Assembly (NCBI GenBank): GCA_973895155.1
Contig: CCZZQB010000054.1
Location: 1 to 64,000 of the forward strand
Direction of reading: 5' to 3'
Source of the DNA: Marsupella aquatica
Lineage: Eukaryota; Marchantiophyta
DNA length: 64,000 nt
Translations under genes and position numbers: made by a program
Shown here: positions 30,576 through 41,706 of the stretch, piece after piece
Numbering within the stretch: position 1 is the stretch's first letter
Layout of the letters: every line of letters begins with the position of its first letter
Notes under the pieces: generated by a model
What the model saw: the letters and a program-made list of their open reading frames with translations, nothing else
Database searches by the model: none
What the model was told of the DNA's origin: nothing

Positions 30576-33569
30576 ATGACTGACCTTACGCCGAGGGAAG
30601 AAAGAGTGATTCAACGGGAGAGAGCTCGACTGCAGCAGCTCGCCGGGTGGCATGATACACAGCGACTGAGAGGGGCAGAAAGAGCTGGTAGCTCCGAAAC
30701 TGGAAGTGGCGTCGAAGAAGACATACCAGAAGAAGAGTCGGTAAGGAGAAGTGAGTCTCCAACCGACATGGGGGAACCAGAGGCACGGCCAGACGAGAGG
30801 CCAGGGACCAGATTGAGCCAGCGGTCGCGCATACATTACAAGGCATTTCATGGGAGAGGAGATGAGGATCCGGACGAATGGTTGGATGATTTCGAGGGAA
30901 CCGTTGCAGCAAATGGAGAATCGGCCATCAAGATGCAGATTCTTCCCGGCCTGTTCAAGGGTGAGGCTAGGCCTTGGTACAGAGCATTAGATGTGGAAGA
31001 TCAAGCCATCTGGGATATCTTCAAAACACTCTTTGTTAAGGAGTTTCGACCCATTGGAACTTCAGAACTAGCAGTACTGAAGTTGGGACAACTTCGGTTC
31101 AAGGAGAACAAATCCTTCAGGAAGTTCTTGCAACGCTTTCAGAAATTGGTAAGACGTACAAAGACCAATGCATCTGAAGGTATGCAACTTCAATGGTTGG
31201 TGAATGCTTTGCCACAGAAGATGAGTTTTGCAATTAGGAAGGAGAACCCGGAGACCTTAGCCGAAGCAATTAAGGATATTCAATTATACATTAATGCAGA
31301 TATCACAAGCCGGAAGAAACAGCTTAAGTCTGAGAGTTCCTCATCAGAGGAGGGATCACCCCATAAGAAAAAAGATAAGAAGAAGAAACATTCCAAGAAG
31401 TCTAGAAGTGATAGGTCAAGCTCGGATAGTGGGAGTAGCAAGAGTGAGTCATCTTCTAGTTCTGAAGAAGAAAAAACTAGGAAAAGGAAGGGCAGAAGGA
31501 GAGGGAAGACGAAAGTCAAGATGGAGGCTAAGCCACCAGATAACATCGTAGCCCTTACCGAGCAACTTAAGGCTATCATTGCAGAGGTAAAACCAAAGAA
31601 GAAGGTAGTACAGGAGGATAGCTCTGTATGGTGTGCCTTATGTTATAAAACCGGACACCATAAAGATGCTTGTCCTAAGCTTAATACTAATCATGTTCGG
31701 CATGTGGCCGAGATCAGACCATGTCAGGGAGAAGTAGAGTACTTTTTGGGAGATGCCGCTGATAGTGTTTTCGGCATCAGTGAGACTGGAGCACGAGACC
31801 TATCCAACAGACCTGCATCTCTGTGGTCAGGGTTAAGGAACAATCCAGGAGAGATGTATCCTCGGATTATTCAGAACCCGTCAGTACCTCCTAGGCCGAA
31901 TGTGCAAAGATTTGCGGCGTGCTATAATTGTGGTCAACCTGGCCATTTTGCTAGAGAATGCCCGAATGCACGCAAACAGGGTGATGGACAACCAGCTCAG
32001 CTATGTATGGGATGCCGACAGGAAGGTCATATGCTAGGGCAATGTCCTACTTGGTTGGCAGGCCTGGCCGCAAATCATAAGCTTTTGCCGATCAAGATCT
32101 TACCGCCAGGTACTACCCCCGGAGGAGTTCAAATCAACCACATCGAACTAGGATGGCAAGAGGATGCCGAGGCAGAGTTCATACCATCTGATGATGAGGC
32201 CGAAGCCCTATCAACCTTCTCAGAGGAGGATTTAGATCATGATTGCTACCGGGTCTCTACTCGATCTACCAGAAGGAAGGAAAGGTGGGATGGGCTGGCC
32301 AAAAATAAAGGGAAGGTTACGGAGGAAAGGATCGACTCTTCGTCAACATCAACAGAAGGAGAAGGGAGGGCTCCGGCAATACAGGTAAGCCATGAGCCCA
32401 CCAGTGAAACCAATCCTTCACAAGATAGCGACTTCAATCGAGATCATCCTAAGTTGTTCTACCCCTCTGTTACGGCTAGTGTTAAGGAACAACTAAGAGA
32501 ATTAGAAACCCTGGAGAATACCGAAGCCATTGCCAAGGATGTAAAACGAGCAAAAGCATTGTTTGCTTCGGAAGACCCAACAGCTGTGGAGACTAGCGTG
32601 GCAAAACTGGCCGAATCCAAGACGGAAACACCACCAGAAGAGAAGCCGATTGTTCCCTATGACCTGGCTAAAGATGTACTAGAATCTAGAGTCTCGGCAA
32701 CAGTAGGTCAACTATTGAAAAATAGCCCGTACTTCCGGAAGCAATTAAGGAAGGCTATTCTCGGCAAGCCGAGATTACCCAAGGTAGCAACCAGATCCGA
32801 CGTACTAATGATAGAAGAAGATCAAGGAGCCCCAGCATTACCATTAATGATTCAAGGAGAATTATTACTACGGGTACCCATCGATGGAGGATCAGGGGTA
32901 TGTATTATGATTGATTCAACAGCAAAAGGGTGGGGTCTAACACCGGAGATGACTGGAAGAGTGTTGAACATGGCCAATGGATATCAGGTCATTCCGACGG
33001 GAGTGTTAACCGGCATCAAGACAGAGATAGGAGGTATCTTCTTTAGCATTAACTATGTAGTAATGAAGCCGGTAAATCCTACGTCATTCCGGCTATTGAT
33101 TGGTAGGCCATGGCTGTACCTAGCCGAGGTAATAGAAGATTGGGGTAAAAAGCAGTTCACTTTCGGGACCCCCTCTATCACGGTATCCTGGGACACTAAG
33201 GATGACCGTAGGAAAAGCATAAGGGAAGTAGATGGGTACGATAGTGGACTGGAGTCAGCCGATGAAGTACGTTGGTTAGAATGCTTCACTAACCTAACCG
33301 AAGAAGGTGTCTTTGGACCAGAGGTACCCCCCAGCGGATTATGGCAAGAACCAACGGAAGGTGACTTGGAAGAAGAAGACGAAGAGGTCGAGGACTGCTT
33401 TACAATAGAATCCACCTTTTTAGCTGCAATTCCGGAGGAAGTTAAGGATGTAGACCAATTGGATGAAACGGCTAAGTGGGGAGCAGTAGCAGGGACAGTG
33501 GATTTTCTGCAGGCGTTGTGGCAGAGCCGACGGGGTCCACAACGCCATCGATCATCGGCAAGAAATTAA
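30576..33569 (+). CDS. gag-pro: Gypsy-A gag-protease polyprotein
   Basis: The ATG at 30576 opens 997 codons. Residues ~90-200 form the retrotransposon gag domain (FHGRGDEDPDEWLDDFEGTV, LFKGEARPWYRALD, FRKFLQRFQKLVRR). A Ser/Glu/Lys-rich linker follows, then three CCHC knuckles: CALCYKTGHHKDAC (~353), CYNCGQPGHFAREC (~449) and CMGCRQEGHMLGQC (~478). The protease site VPIDGGSGVCIMID (Asp ~770) and LIGRPWLYLAEVIEDWGKK follow. The frame ends in an acidic region at 33569, overlapping the pol frame by about 90 bp. It appears intact. Confidence 0.92.
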   Translation: MTDLTPREERVIQRERARLQQLAGWHDTQRLRGAERAGSSETGSGVEEDIPEEESVRRSESPTDMGEPEARPDERPGTRLSQRSRIHYKAFHGRGDEDPDEWLDDFEGTVAANGESAIKMQILPGLFKGEARPWYRALDVEDQAIWDIFKTLFVKEFRPIGTSELAVLKLGQLRFKENKSFRKFLQRFQKLVRRTKTNASEGMQLQWLVNALPQKMSFAIRKENPETLAEAIKDIQLYINADITSRKKQLKSESSSSEEGSPHKKKDKKKKHSKKSRSDRSSSDSGSSKSESSSSSEEEKTRKRKGRRRGKTKVKMEAKPPDNIVALTEQLKAIIAEVKPKKKVVQEDSSVWCALCYKTGHHKDACPKLNTNHVRHVAEIRPCQGEVEYFLGDAADSVFGISETGARDLSNRPASLWSGLRNNPGEMYPRIIQNPSVPPRPNVQRFAACYNCGQPGHFARECPNARKQGDGQPAQLCMGCRQEGHMLGQCPTWLAGLAANHKLLPIKILPPGTTPGGVQINHIELGWQEDAEAEFIPSDDEAEALSTFSEEDLDHDCYRVSTRSTRRKERWDGLAKNKGKVTEERIDSSSTSTEGEGRAPAIQVSHEPTSETNPSQDSDFNRDHPKLFYPSVTASVKEQLRELETLENTEAIAKDVKRAKALFASEDPTAVETSVAKLAESKTETPPEEKPIVPYDLAKDVLESRVSATVGQLLKNSPYFRKQLRKAILGKPRLPKVATRSDVLMIEEDQGAPALPLMIQGELLLRVPIDGGSGVCIMIDSTAKGWGLTPEMTGRVLNMANGYQVIPTGVLTGIKTEIGGIFFSINYVVMKPVNPTSFRLLIGRPWLYLAEVIEDWGKKQFTFGTPSITVSWDTKDDRRKSIREVDGYDSGLESADEVRWLECFTNLTEEGVFGPEVPPSGLWQEPTEGDLEEEDEEVEDCFTIESTFLAAIPEEVKDVDQLDETAKWGAVAGTVDFLQALWQSRRGPQRHRSSARN

Positions 33570-36500
33570 ATACCAAGGGATCGGCATACAAGCCGATTAC
33601 GAGGGCAGAACAAATTGAGGCCCTATTAGAAGCCGAGAGAGCACAGCGGCCTAACTCGCAGGAGCAAGAGGTGGATGAGATGGACAGACACGATCCAGAG
33701 CCAAGGCAGGAAGGGGAGCCGGCCACTAATTCAAAACTGAATAGACCGGTAAGGGGACAATCTATGGACACCAAGGAAGGGACCGACTCGGCTAGTCCAG
33801 CCGAGATCCCAGTTTATGGAGGTATGAGATTAGAGAGACTGGAAGCCGAACTGGACCCGAATTTGAAGAAGCAGATTAATATGATCCAAGCACGGCAATA
33901 TCGGAAGCTCGACTTAGGAGAGGGAAGAGAACTGAACTTAGGGAGAAACCTAGCACCTGAGCTCGAGAAAGAGATCAGTGACTTATTGATTGAATTTCAG
34001 GATGTGTTTGCATGGAGTCACCAAGATCTAAAGGGCGTAGATCCAACACTAGGGGAACATCGAATTGATCTCATGTTAGGAGCCAAATCATTTCGACAAC
34101 CAATTCGAAGGATGAACCCGAAGTACTCCCTGCTGGTCAAAACAGAAATCGACAAACTAGTGGAAGCTGGATTCATCACTCCAGTCCTGCATTCAGACTG
34201 GGTGTCTCCAATTGTGATAGTTCCCAAGAAAGCTGGACCCGATGGTAAACCCAAGATCCGGGTTTGTCAGGATTACAGGAAGCTGAATGAAGCAACATTA
34301 AAAGACCATTTTCCTTTACCGTTTACTGATATGGTACTAGACATGGTAGCCAGTCATGAACTATATTCATTCATGGATGGATACTCTGGTTATAACCAAA
34401 TCAGGATTCGGCAGGAAGACCAAATCAAGACGGCCTTCATCACGGAATGGGGGATCTATGTCTTCAATCGTATGCCGTTTGGACTCTGCAACGCACCAGC
34501 TATGTTCCAACGATTAATGGTGAACATTTTTCATGATTACTTGAGAAAGTTCATGGAAATCTTCATTGATGACTTTGCAGTATTCGGGAAGGCATCGAAA
34601 CATGCTAAATACCTCAGGAAAACCTTCATGAGATGTAGGGAGGTGGGTCTCAAGTTACACCCAGATAAATGTTTTTTTGCAGTAACCGAGGGGGTGCTAC
34701 TAGGTCACAAGGTATCAAGGAAGGGCATTGAGATTGACAAAGGTAAGCTAGCAGTATGGCTAGATATCATGCAACCTAAGAACATAAAGGATGTAAGATC
34801 CTTCTTGGGATGCATTGGTTACTATCGCCGGTTCATCAAGGATTTTGCCAAGCTGGCTTTACCATTAACCAATATGCTCAAGGCAGGAGCAGACTTCGAA
34901 CCCACACCCGAACGAGTCACAGCGGTGGTAGAATTGAAGCAGATGTTAGTAGAGGCCCCAGTCATGATAGCACCGGACTGGAACAAAGATTTTCATGTTT
35001 TTGTAGATGTCTCGGGCTTCTGTATTGGCTCAGTACTAAGTCAGTTGGATGAGAAAGGAAGGGACCATCCCATATACTTCGCAAGCCGTCAGCTTGCCGA
35101 TGCCGAACGGAAATACTCTACCACGGAAAGAGAAGCATTAGGAGTCATTTATTCTTGTAAAAAGTTTAGGCATTATTTACTAGGGTACAAGGTAATCTTT
35201 CATACTGATCATGAAAGTTTGAAGTACCTAGTCAATAAGCCGGACCTTACAGGCAGAGTAGCAAGATGGATTTTGCTATTACAGGAGTTTGACTATGAGC
35301 TGAGGATCAAGCCGGGAAAGTTACATGCCAATGCCGACTTCTTTTCAAGGATCACAGGTAAACCTGCCACGGATTGCATCGATGATCGATTCCCCGACGA
35401 GGAGCTATTCGTTGTGGAAATAGCTGGTACATGGTACCCTGAGATTTTACAATTTCTCAGCACTTCCAGATTACAGCCAGGATTAAGCCGAGAGCAAGCC
35501 GCAGTCTTTGTGCGGAAGGTCAGACAGTATCAGTGCATTAAAGGCATACTGCACAAGCATGGAATCAACGGCATGATTCAAAGGTGTTTGGAAAAGAGAG
35601 AGGTAAAACGAGTCCTACGGGCCATGCATGGAGAGGAGGCCGGAGGACATTTTGCCCCAGTAACCACGTCTAAGAAAATATTAAATGCCGGTTACTGGTG
35701 GCCCACCTTGCACAAGGATGTCTATCAGTTTATCAAACAATGCGATCCTTGTCAACGAGCGGGAGGACCAAGGGCGTCCACCAGGCATCCACTGCACCCT
35801 ATTCTACCTCTGGCACCATTCGAGAAGTGGGGTATTGATTACATTGGACCTCTGAAACCACTGACCCACCCTCGACGGAACAAGTACATAATCCTGGCTA
35901 CGGATTATGCAACTAAATGGGTAGAGGCCAGACCAACAACGAAGGATGATGCAATTACTACGGCTAGATTCATGTATGAGCAGATCTTCACCAGGTATGG
36001 AGCACCCCTAGAATTAGTTAGTGATAGAGGAACCCATTTTTTGAATGATATAATTAGTCGTTTAAATGAGCAGTATTTAGTTAAACATAGGCCTACTACT
36101 CCCTACCATCCAAAGGCAAACGGGTTGACAGAACGAGCAAACGGAATCATAGGAAAGATATTGAACAAAACAGTAGCTCAGAACAAACTCGATTGGGATG
36201 ATAAATTGTTTGCTGCTGTTTTTGCTTACAATCTGGCCTATAAATCCACTACCGGTCATACACCCTTCTTCTTAACCTTTGGACAAGAAGCCCTGGTACC
36301 CATGCAACTTGACATACCGACATTTCAAGTTACAATTGAGGAAAGAGCCTCAGCGGAGGAGAGCCTAAAGGAGCGAGAATATAGGTTAGAAGCTTTAGAG
36401 GAAGCGAGAATGATTTCAGCCGAGAGAGTAGAATATAGACAGAATATCATGAAGCAGCAGTATGATAAAAGGTTAAAAGTAGTTAGTATTCATACCGGTG

Positions 36501-36742
36501 ATCTTGTGCTACTTTATGACAGTAGGTATAGTAGGTTTCCAGGAAAGCTTTACACTCGCTGGTTAGGACCCTTTAGAGTAACCATGATGTTCCCCAATGG
36601 CTCCGTGCAATTGGCCAACATTACGGGAGAAGTATATCCAGTTCGCATCCATTATGACCGCCTCAAGAAATACTATATGGACGAAGATGAAGTTGTTCGC
36701 GAGGACGCTTCACAATTAAGTGGGGAGCTATGTGATGCCTAG
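33476..36742 (+). CDS. pol: Gypsy-A pol: RT, RNase H, integrase
   Basis: The open frame begins right after a TAA at 33473-33475 and has no ATG at its start, so it is probably joined to gag-protease by a -1 shift within 33476-33566. RT: RVCQDYRKLNEATLKDHFPL, FMDGYSGYNQIRI, MPFGLCNAPAMFQRL and catalytic FIDDFAVFG (~residue 363). RNase H: DVSGFCIGSVLSQLDEKG (~511) and HTDHESLKYLVNKP. Integrase: an HHCC finger ending CDPCQRAGG, then a DD35E core (GIDYIGP, LVSDRGTHF, LTERANG). The C-terminus has WLGPFRVTMMFPNGSVQL. The stop codon TAG lies 12 bp inside the 3' LTR. All catalytic residues are present. Confidence 0.93.
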   Translation: MGSSSRDSGFSAGVVAEPTGSTTPSIIGKKLNTKGSAYKPITRAEQIEALLEAERAQRPNSQEQEVDEMDRHDPEPRQEGEPATNSKLNRPVRGQSMDTKEGTDSASPAEIPVYGGMRLERLEAELDPNLKKQINMIQARQYRKLDLGEGRELNLGRNLAPELEKEISDLLIEFQDVFAWSHQDLKGVDPTLGEHRIDLMLGAKSFRQPIRRMNPKYSLLVKTEIDKLVEAGFITPVLHSDWVSPIVIVPKKAGPDGKPKIRVCQDYRKLNEATLKDHFPLPFTDMVLDMVASHELYSFMDGYSGYNQIRIRQEDQIKTAFITEWGIYVFNRMPFGLCNAPAMFQRLMVNIFHDYLRKFMEIFIDDFAVFGKASKHAKYLRKTFMRCREVGLKLHPDKCFFAVTEGVLLGHKVSRKGIEIDKGKLAVWLDIMQPKNIKDVRSFLGCIGYYRRFIKDFAKLALPLTNMLKAGADFEPTPERVTAVVELKQMLVEAPVMIAPDWNKDFHVFVDVSGFCIGSVLSQLDEKGRDHPIYFASRQLADAERKYSTTEREALGVIYSCKKFRHYLLGYKVIFHTDHESLKYLVNKPDLTGRVARWILLLQEFDYELRIKPGKLHANADFFSRITGKPATDCIDDRFPDEELFVVEIAGTWYPEILQFLSTSRLQPGLSREQAAVFVRKVRQYQCIKGILHKHGINGMIQRCLEKREVKRVLRAMHGEEAGGHFAPVTTSKKILNAGYWWPTLHKDVYQFIKQCDPCQRAGGPRASTRHPLHPILPLAPFEKWGIDYIGPLKPLTHPRRNKYIILATDYATKWVEARPTTKDDAITTARFMYEQIFTRYGAPLELVSDRGTHFLNDIISRLNEQYLVKHRPTTPYHPKANGLTERANGIIGKILNKTVAQNKLDWDDKLFAAVFAYNLAYKSTTGHTPFFLTFGQEALVPMQLDIPTFQVTIEERASAEESLKEREYRLEALEEARMISAERVEYRQNIMKQQYDKRLKVVSIHTGDLVLLYDSRYSRFPGKLYTRWLGPFRVTMMFPNGSVQLANITGEVYPVRIHYDRLKKYYMDEDEVVREDASQLSGELCDA
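36718..36727 (+). promoter_or_regulatory. Gypsy-A polypurine tract
   Basis: AAGTGGGGAG, three bases before the 3' LTR start TGTGATGCC. It is also coding sequence for the end of pol. Confidence 0.7.
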
Positions 36743-39700
36743 ACAGGAATCACTCGGCCGGTTAAGTGGGTAAAGCAGGAAGGCACCCTAGGAACACCTT
36801 AGTATAGTGACAAAACAAGGAAAATATAAACAATTAGGGGCAACCATGGAACCCGGGCAGAGGCCGAAGGTAAGGCTGAGGGTGAAAACCCGATTAGGGT
36901 TAGGGCGCGTTAAGCGTCGGCGGCTAGGAAGGATCAACGGGAAGAAGGACCGGCAGAGGAGAGGGGTAAGGAGCGCTTGCAGGAGATGGTGGCTCATTTG
37001 CGAGCACGAACTAGGCAGACGACTACGGGAGGCCAACTACTGTCAGCTGCTTAGGCAAGCACTCGGGAGAGAGTAGATACCGATGATCAACCTAAGGAGG
37101 GTATGAGCAACGTCAATCAAGCGGCACATTTCTGGGGATGCCTGTTCGAACGGGCAACTGAGTACATCAAGACTTACGAGGACGAGGAGTCAGAAAGGGC
37201 AGCTCGAGAACGGCAGGAGCTCGCTCGATTGTGGGAGCTGCAGAAGACGGCTTTCTTAGGAGGCGAACTCATCAAGGACGAGTTCCTGTGGACGCCTACT
37301 TCCAATCAACTCGACAATCTTCTGTTTTGCAAAGATAGCGTCGTCGGCATCCGAGAGGCCATCAAGAACTGCAACGACATACACTGGGAATTAAAGGGTA
37401 GCACGGAAAGGTGGACCCGGGCAACGGTGCTAGGAGAGACCTCCACGGCAGCAGAGATGAAGAGGAAGGGAGCCGTCAACGATGAAGCCACCCCGGCAAA
37501 AAGAACGAGGTCGGCGGCACCAAAGAAGCCAGCCGAGCAGCAGAGCAGGAGGCAGGGAGAAGCCGAAGAGGAGGAGGTCGATCCCATCAAGGCCATTCCA
37601 ACCAGGGATGACACCTGGAAGGGCTGGGCGGCAACCCTACCGGTGGAGGTGCAACTACATTTTGCACGGGAGGAGGATGCATGCTTTACGGCCATGCAGA
37701 CCAAGAAGTACCAAGGCTTCATGGCCGGATCCGGCTTGGAGGCCTTTGTAAGATTACCATGGCTGAAGCCGGAGGTACCGGAGTCAGACCTATTAGAATT
37801 CGTGGGGTCATGGGAACCCGAGACCAATTGCACGAGGATATATGGGAAGGATTTCTATCTTACTCCCAAGGTGATTGCCGAAGTGTTTGGCTTGCCGATG
37901 GGCAATAAGACCAAAGTTGATACCAGGAAGACCTTGCCTGACAAGGAGTTCCGGTCGTTCCCCGGGCCATCAACGAAGAATGGCTTCTTCCGGAACACCT
38001 GCACCAACCCGCACATAGGAGAGATGATCGACTTCTTGCGGGTGACCATGCATTGTAACTTGCCGAGGGCAGAGATCGGCAAAGCACAGGTCTATCTGGC
38101 AGAAAGACCAGACCCAATCCGGGACTACAATGGGTACCTCCTCAACCAATTGAAGAAGATCTTAAAGGAGGAGCAGCAGGTAATCGGCATGGGGAGCGTG
38201 TCGCGGCTTGGCTATCACATGCCACTGTTGTGCCGGTATGCCAGAGGTCAGACTTTTGCCCCGGTACTTCCCCTGCAGGTAAGGGCACCCGAGGAAGCTC
38301 CAACGCCGAGGCCGTTGGCTGAGAAGCCTCAACCACCTGTTAGTCCTACGATCGAGCAGGTGTTTAGGCCCAGGAAGGAAGACTTGCCGATGCAGCAACC
38401 AGGCATGCAGAGTCTGCTGAAACTACTGGAGAAAGAAAAGAAATCGGCATCGGCAACAACAACAACGGCAACGGCAACAATGCAGGACACTACTACAGAG
38501 GTAGGCCTACACCGGCTCACAAGAGAAAACCCCTTTGCTGGAGACAAGGAGAGAATCAGGCCGGAATCCAAGCCAGGTGTTCGAATGTACGTGGGAACCT
38601 CAAGCTCCGAATCTGAGGCAGAATTGCCTGAAGCTCCTACCGAGGAAGAGGAGAGGGAGAAGCCGGAAATCCAAGAGGTAGAGGAGGCAGTGGAGGACTG
38701 CAGCCATGATAATTCCGGCTATGGGTCGGACCATTACGTTCCAGGAGTAAGGACCTGTGGCCGGTTTGTCCCCACACTTCCAAGGGTAGTGCGAGGGGAC
38801 CCCAACCAGCAGAGTAGCCCTGAGTCTCCCCCACCAGATGTTGCTCCCCCGAGCTTCGACGGCATAAAACAGACGGTGCAGGAATTTCAGGAGCGAATCA
38901 AGCAAGAGGAAGAGGCCGCCCTGGCTAAGGAAAAGGATTTACCAGGAGGAGATTGGCCGGAGGACATCAGGCGGCTAGCCGAAAAAGGAAGCAAACCTCT
39001 AGCCACGATTGAAGAGATCCGCAGGACGGCTTGGGAGCAGAGGCCACGATGGGCGATGCCGATCACTTCTACTTACTCCACCTACGCTAAGAATAGAGCC
39101 ATGGAGTATGGTGAGATGTGTGGGGAACTTGCGCTCGGCATCTTTGGAGAGGAGTTGGAGGTAGGACCCTTTTCCATAGGGAGCAGTTGGAGAAGCACCA
39201 ATTAGAAGAAGCGGTGGCTTTAGAGAGAAGCAAGAAGGACGAGGTCATTCGGCGGCTTAGGAGGATGGAAGCCGAGATTGAAGATCTAAGGGCGGCCAAG
39301 AAAGCCCAAGATGAACTGCGGATTAAACGACATGAGCTGAACATCATGCAGGGGCAGTTGGACGCCGCGCAGGCTGATAATCAGAATATCAAGGATAAAC
39401 TGACTCAGACGCAGGAAGAGTTGGCCGACACGATCAAAGAAAGGGAAAAGTGGAAGCAAGAGCTAAAGAATACAGAGGAGGCCCACATAACAGCCAACAG
39501 CCGGGCCATGGCGGAGACCCAAAGAAAGGAATGGGCGTTGAAAGGGGAGCTCGAGAAAATCCGCGGAGCCCTTGAGCAGAAGGAGGTCGAGTTAGGGAAA
39601 TCCTATCAAGGGATTATGGCGCTGCAGCAGGAGCTTGCGTCCCTGACGGCCAGCTTCAAGGCCGACCTAAGGGAGAAGGACGAGATGCTCGAACAGACTT

Positions 39701-41391
39701 ACGCCAAGATGAACCAGATGGAGTCTGTCATCATTGCAGAACTCGACAAGGAGCTAAGAGCAACCCAGGAGGAGAGGGCTACCTTGAAGAAGGAATTGGA
39801 GGAAGCCCACAGGGAGCAGGAGGAGGCCAAAAACGAGCTGGAGGGGGCACGTAAGGACCTGGATGAAACCCAAGAGGAGTTGGAGGAAATCACGAGGAAG
39901 ATGGAAAACCTACAGCGGCGGGCCGACAACCAAACAGAGCGGCTGAAGAAACAAGCCGCAGTATTTAAAGGCTTAGCTGCAGCAGGTCCATCTCCTGTTG
40001 GGACAAACCAGTTACCAGGGGTGGTAATTGCCGAAGGACAAGCCGCGCCACCTGCACCAATGCCGGAGGTAAGTGGGAAGGGGAAGGGACCAGCTGCCGA
40101 GCCACCAACGAAGAAGAAGCGGAAACCTTCAGGGTCAAGGAGTAATACGACTTCACAGGCCGTGGTGATCAAGGAGGTAGACCCAGCACCGACCCCAGAC
40201 AGGGTCACGGCTAAGGATCCAACTACCCTAGGGGAAGGGGAGGCCGAAGCCGTGGGAGTGGCTGAAGCCGAAGCCGTGGGAGTGGCTGAAGCCGAAGCCG
40301 TGGGTATTACCGAGGCCGGTGTCGAGGCCGAAGCCGAAGGTGGACCCAGTCAGGCCGATGGAGAGTTGACTCGGTCAAGGGCAGGTAATCTGTCAGTAGG
40401 CGGGCCAACGGCAGTGGCTAAGGAGGAAGTATTGGGGGCGTCCATTGAGGATCCACCACCGGTGTCGTGACGGTGCAAGGGCGCCGTTCCTTTTAGGGAG
40501 GGCGAACGTGGAGGGAGGAGGCGTGAGTGGGCAGGGCGGGCACGGATCTCCACGTTTAGGATTAGGATCAGAACCAGGAGCGGCCCTGACACTTAGCTTA
40601 GTGGGATTGCGGTCCCACTGGTAGGAGCAACACTTGTGCTCCTGCCTTGCTGTACATAGGTAGATTCGGGCAAGTAGATTACTGTCAGGTAGATTAGGCT
40701 TACGATGCAAAGAATGGCGGATCCACTACCAGGATAAGTACCTGGGCAGCGGGGAGCTCATGGCCTCTTCTTTAGCAAGTTTTTAGTTTGCACCAGCCGG
40801 GCTGGGATCAAGTAGTACGAGAAGCTCTCGGTTAGTCATACAGTGACCCTTGTGTATATTCATGTTTCCTCATGCCTAAGAGCTGAATAGAGTTGGCCTC
40901 ACGGCTTAGTTCGCAGAACTTGTGTATGAGATGTACTGTTTGTATGGCAAGTGCATGGTATGACTCAATCAGAATGAGTCAATTTGCTATTTGTGTGTCG
41001 CATTAACTTGTGTGAAGAGTGCCCACATCAACAGAAGGAAGGAAAGTAAGCAGGGGAGTGAGAGTTGGATGTGTCGAGCTGAGAGAGGTCTTAGCGGCTT
41101 AACCAAGCCTATTGGGGATCATTCCGGCGGCGGAATCCAAACATACCTAACAAGACGGAGGGGAAGACAGGGGAAGACAAGGGAAGGCCTATATTAGGCC
41201 GGCTACGTATCTCATGACCCGATGAAGGATCTGTCCAGTATATGTGTGTAAAATGTTAATAGTAGTAGTAGAAGGTTAGCAGCGTCCCATGCCGCTAAGC
41301 CGCGGAAACGGCCTCGCCAAGCACGAAACCTGCGGGAATTGGCTTGAGCTGGGGGGTTTCTTGGGGTTAGGGAGCCATGGGACGCACCACA
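36731..41391 (+). repeat. Gypsy-A 3' LTR, 4661 bp
   Basis: Uninterrupted LTR-P from TGTGATGCC to GGGACGCACCACA, followed by the target copy GTGAC. It serves as the reference for the other LTR-P fragments. The ~920 bp after the ORF stop (40471-41391) hold no further gene. A few changes relative to the 5' LTR are visible (for example near 36870, 37316, 38107 and 40681-40689). Confidence 0.95.
36846..40470 (+). pseudogene. LTR ORF of Gypsy-A, 3' LTR copy
   Basis: Same layout and the same two frameshifts as the 5' LTR copy. Open frames are 36846-37076 (N-terminus), 37103-39205 (700 codons, from MSNVNQAAHFWG through the conserved block to the start of the coiled coil) and 39118-40470 (coiled coil, basic KKKRKPSGS and EAEAVGV repeats). 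Both lesions shared between LTRs means they were in the parent element, which still transposed; the intact protein is therefore not needed in cis, or the pieces work separately. Confidence 0.8.
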
Positions 41392-41706
41392 GTGACCAAG
41401 GAGGTAAACCCGGCACCAACCACAGGCAGGGTCACGGTAGAGGATCCAACTACCCTAGAAGGTGGGGATGGCAAAGCCAAGGCCAAGACACTCAGTGATG
41501 AAGCCGGGGTAACGGATCCACCACTAGAGCATGTCGGGGAGGCCGTAGCCGTATTAGAGGCCGTGGTCGATGCTGAGGGCGAAGCCGAGGGTGGACCCGG
41601 TCAGGCCGCGGGTGAGTTGACTGGGTCTGGGGCAGGTAATCTGTTAGAGGATGGACCTACGGTAGTGGTTGCGGAGGAAGCATTGGGGGCGTCCATTGAG
41701 GATTAG
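41392..41706 (+). pseudogene. Old LTR-P ORF, C-terminal tail
   Basis: The remainder of the old copy after the Gypsy-A insertion. It encodes the Val/Glu/Ala-rich tail (VTKEVNPAPTTGRVTVEDP, ending GASIED) and stops at 41704-41706. It aligns with 29280-29570 of the Gypsy-A 5' LTR. The following non-coding LTR part runs to 42939. Confidence 0.75.

Larger units (their letters stand above)
24450..41391 (+). mobile_element. Gypsy-A, young Athila/Tat-like element with ORF-bearing 4.66-kb LTRs
   Basis: The 5' LTR spans 24450-30506 and the 3' LTR 36731-41391. After removing the 1396 bp added by one insertion and its target copy, both are exactly 4661 bp, start TGTGATGCC and end CACCACA. GTGAC is duplicated at 24445-24449 and 41392-41396. 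The internal region is 6224 bp with a TGGCGCTAG primer site, gag-protease, pol and a polypurine tract. By eye the LTRs differ at only fifteen or so bases, mostly transitions, so insertion is recent. Native length is about 15.5 kb. Confidence 0.95.
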
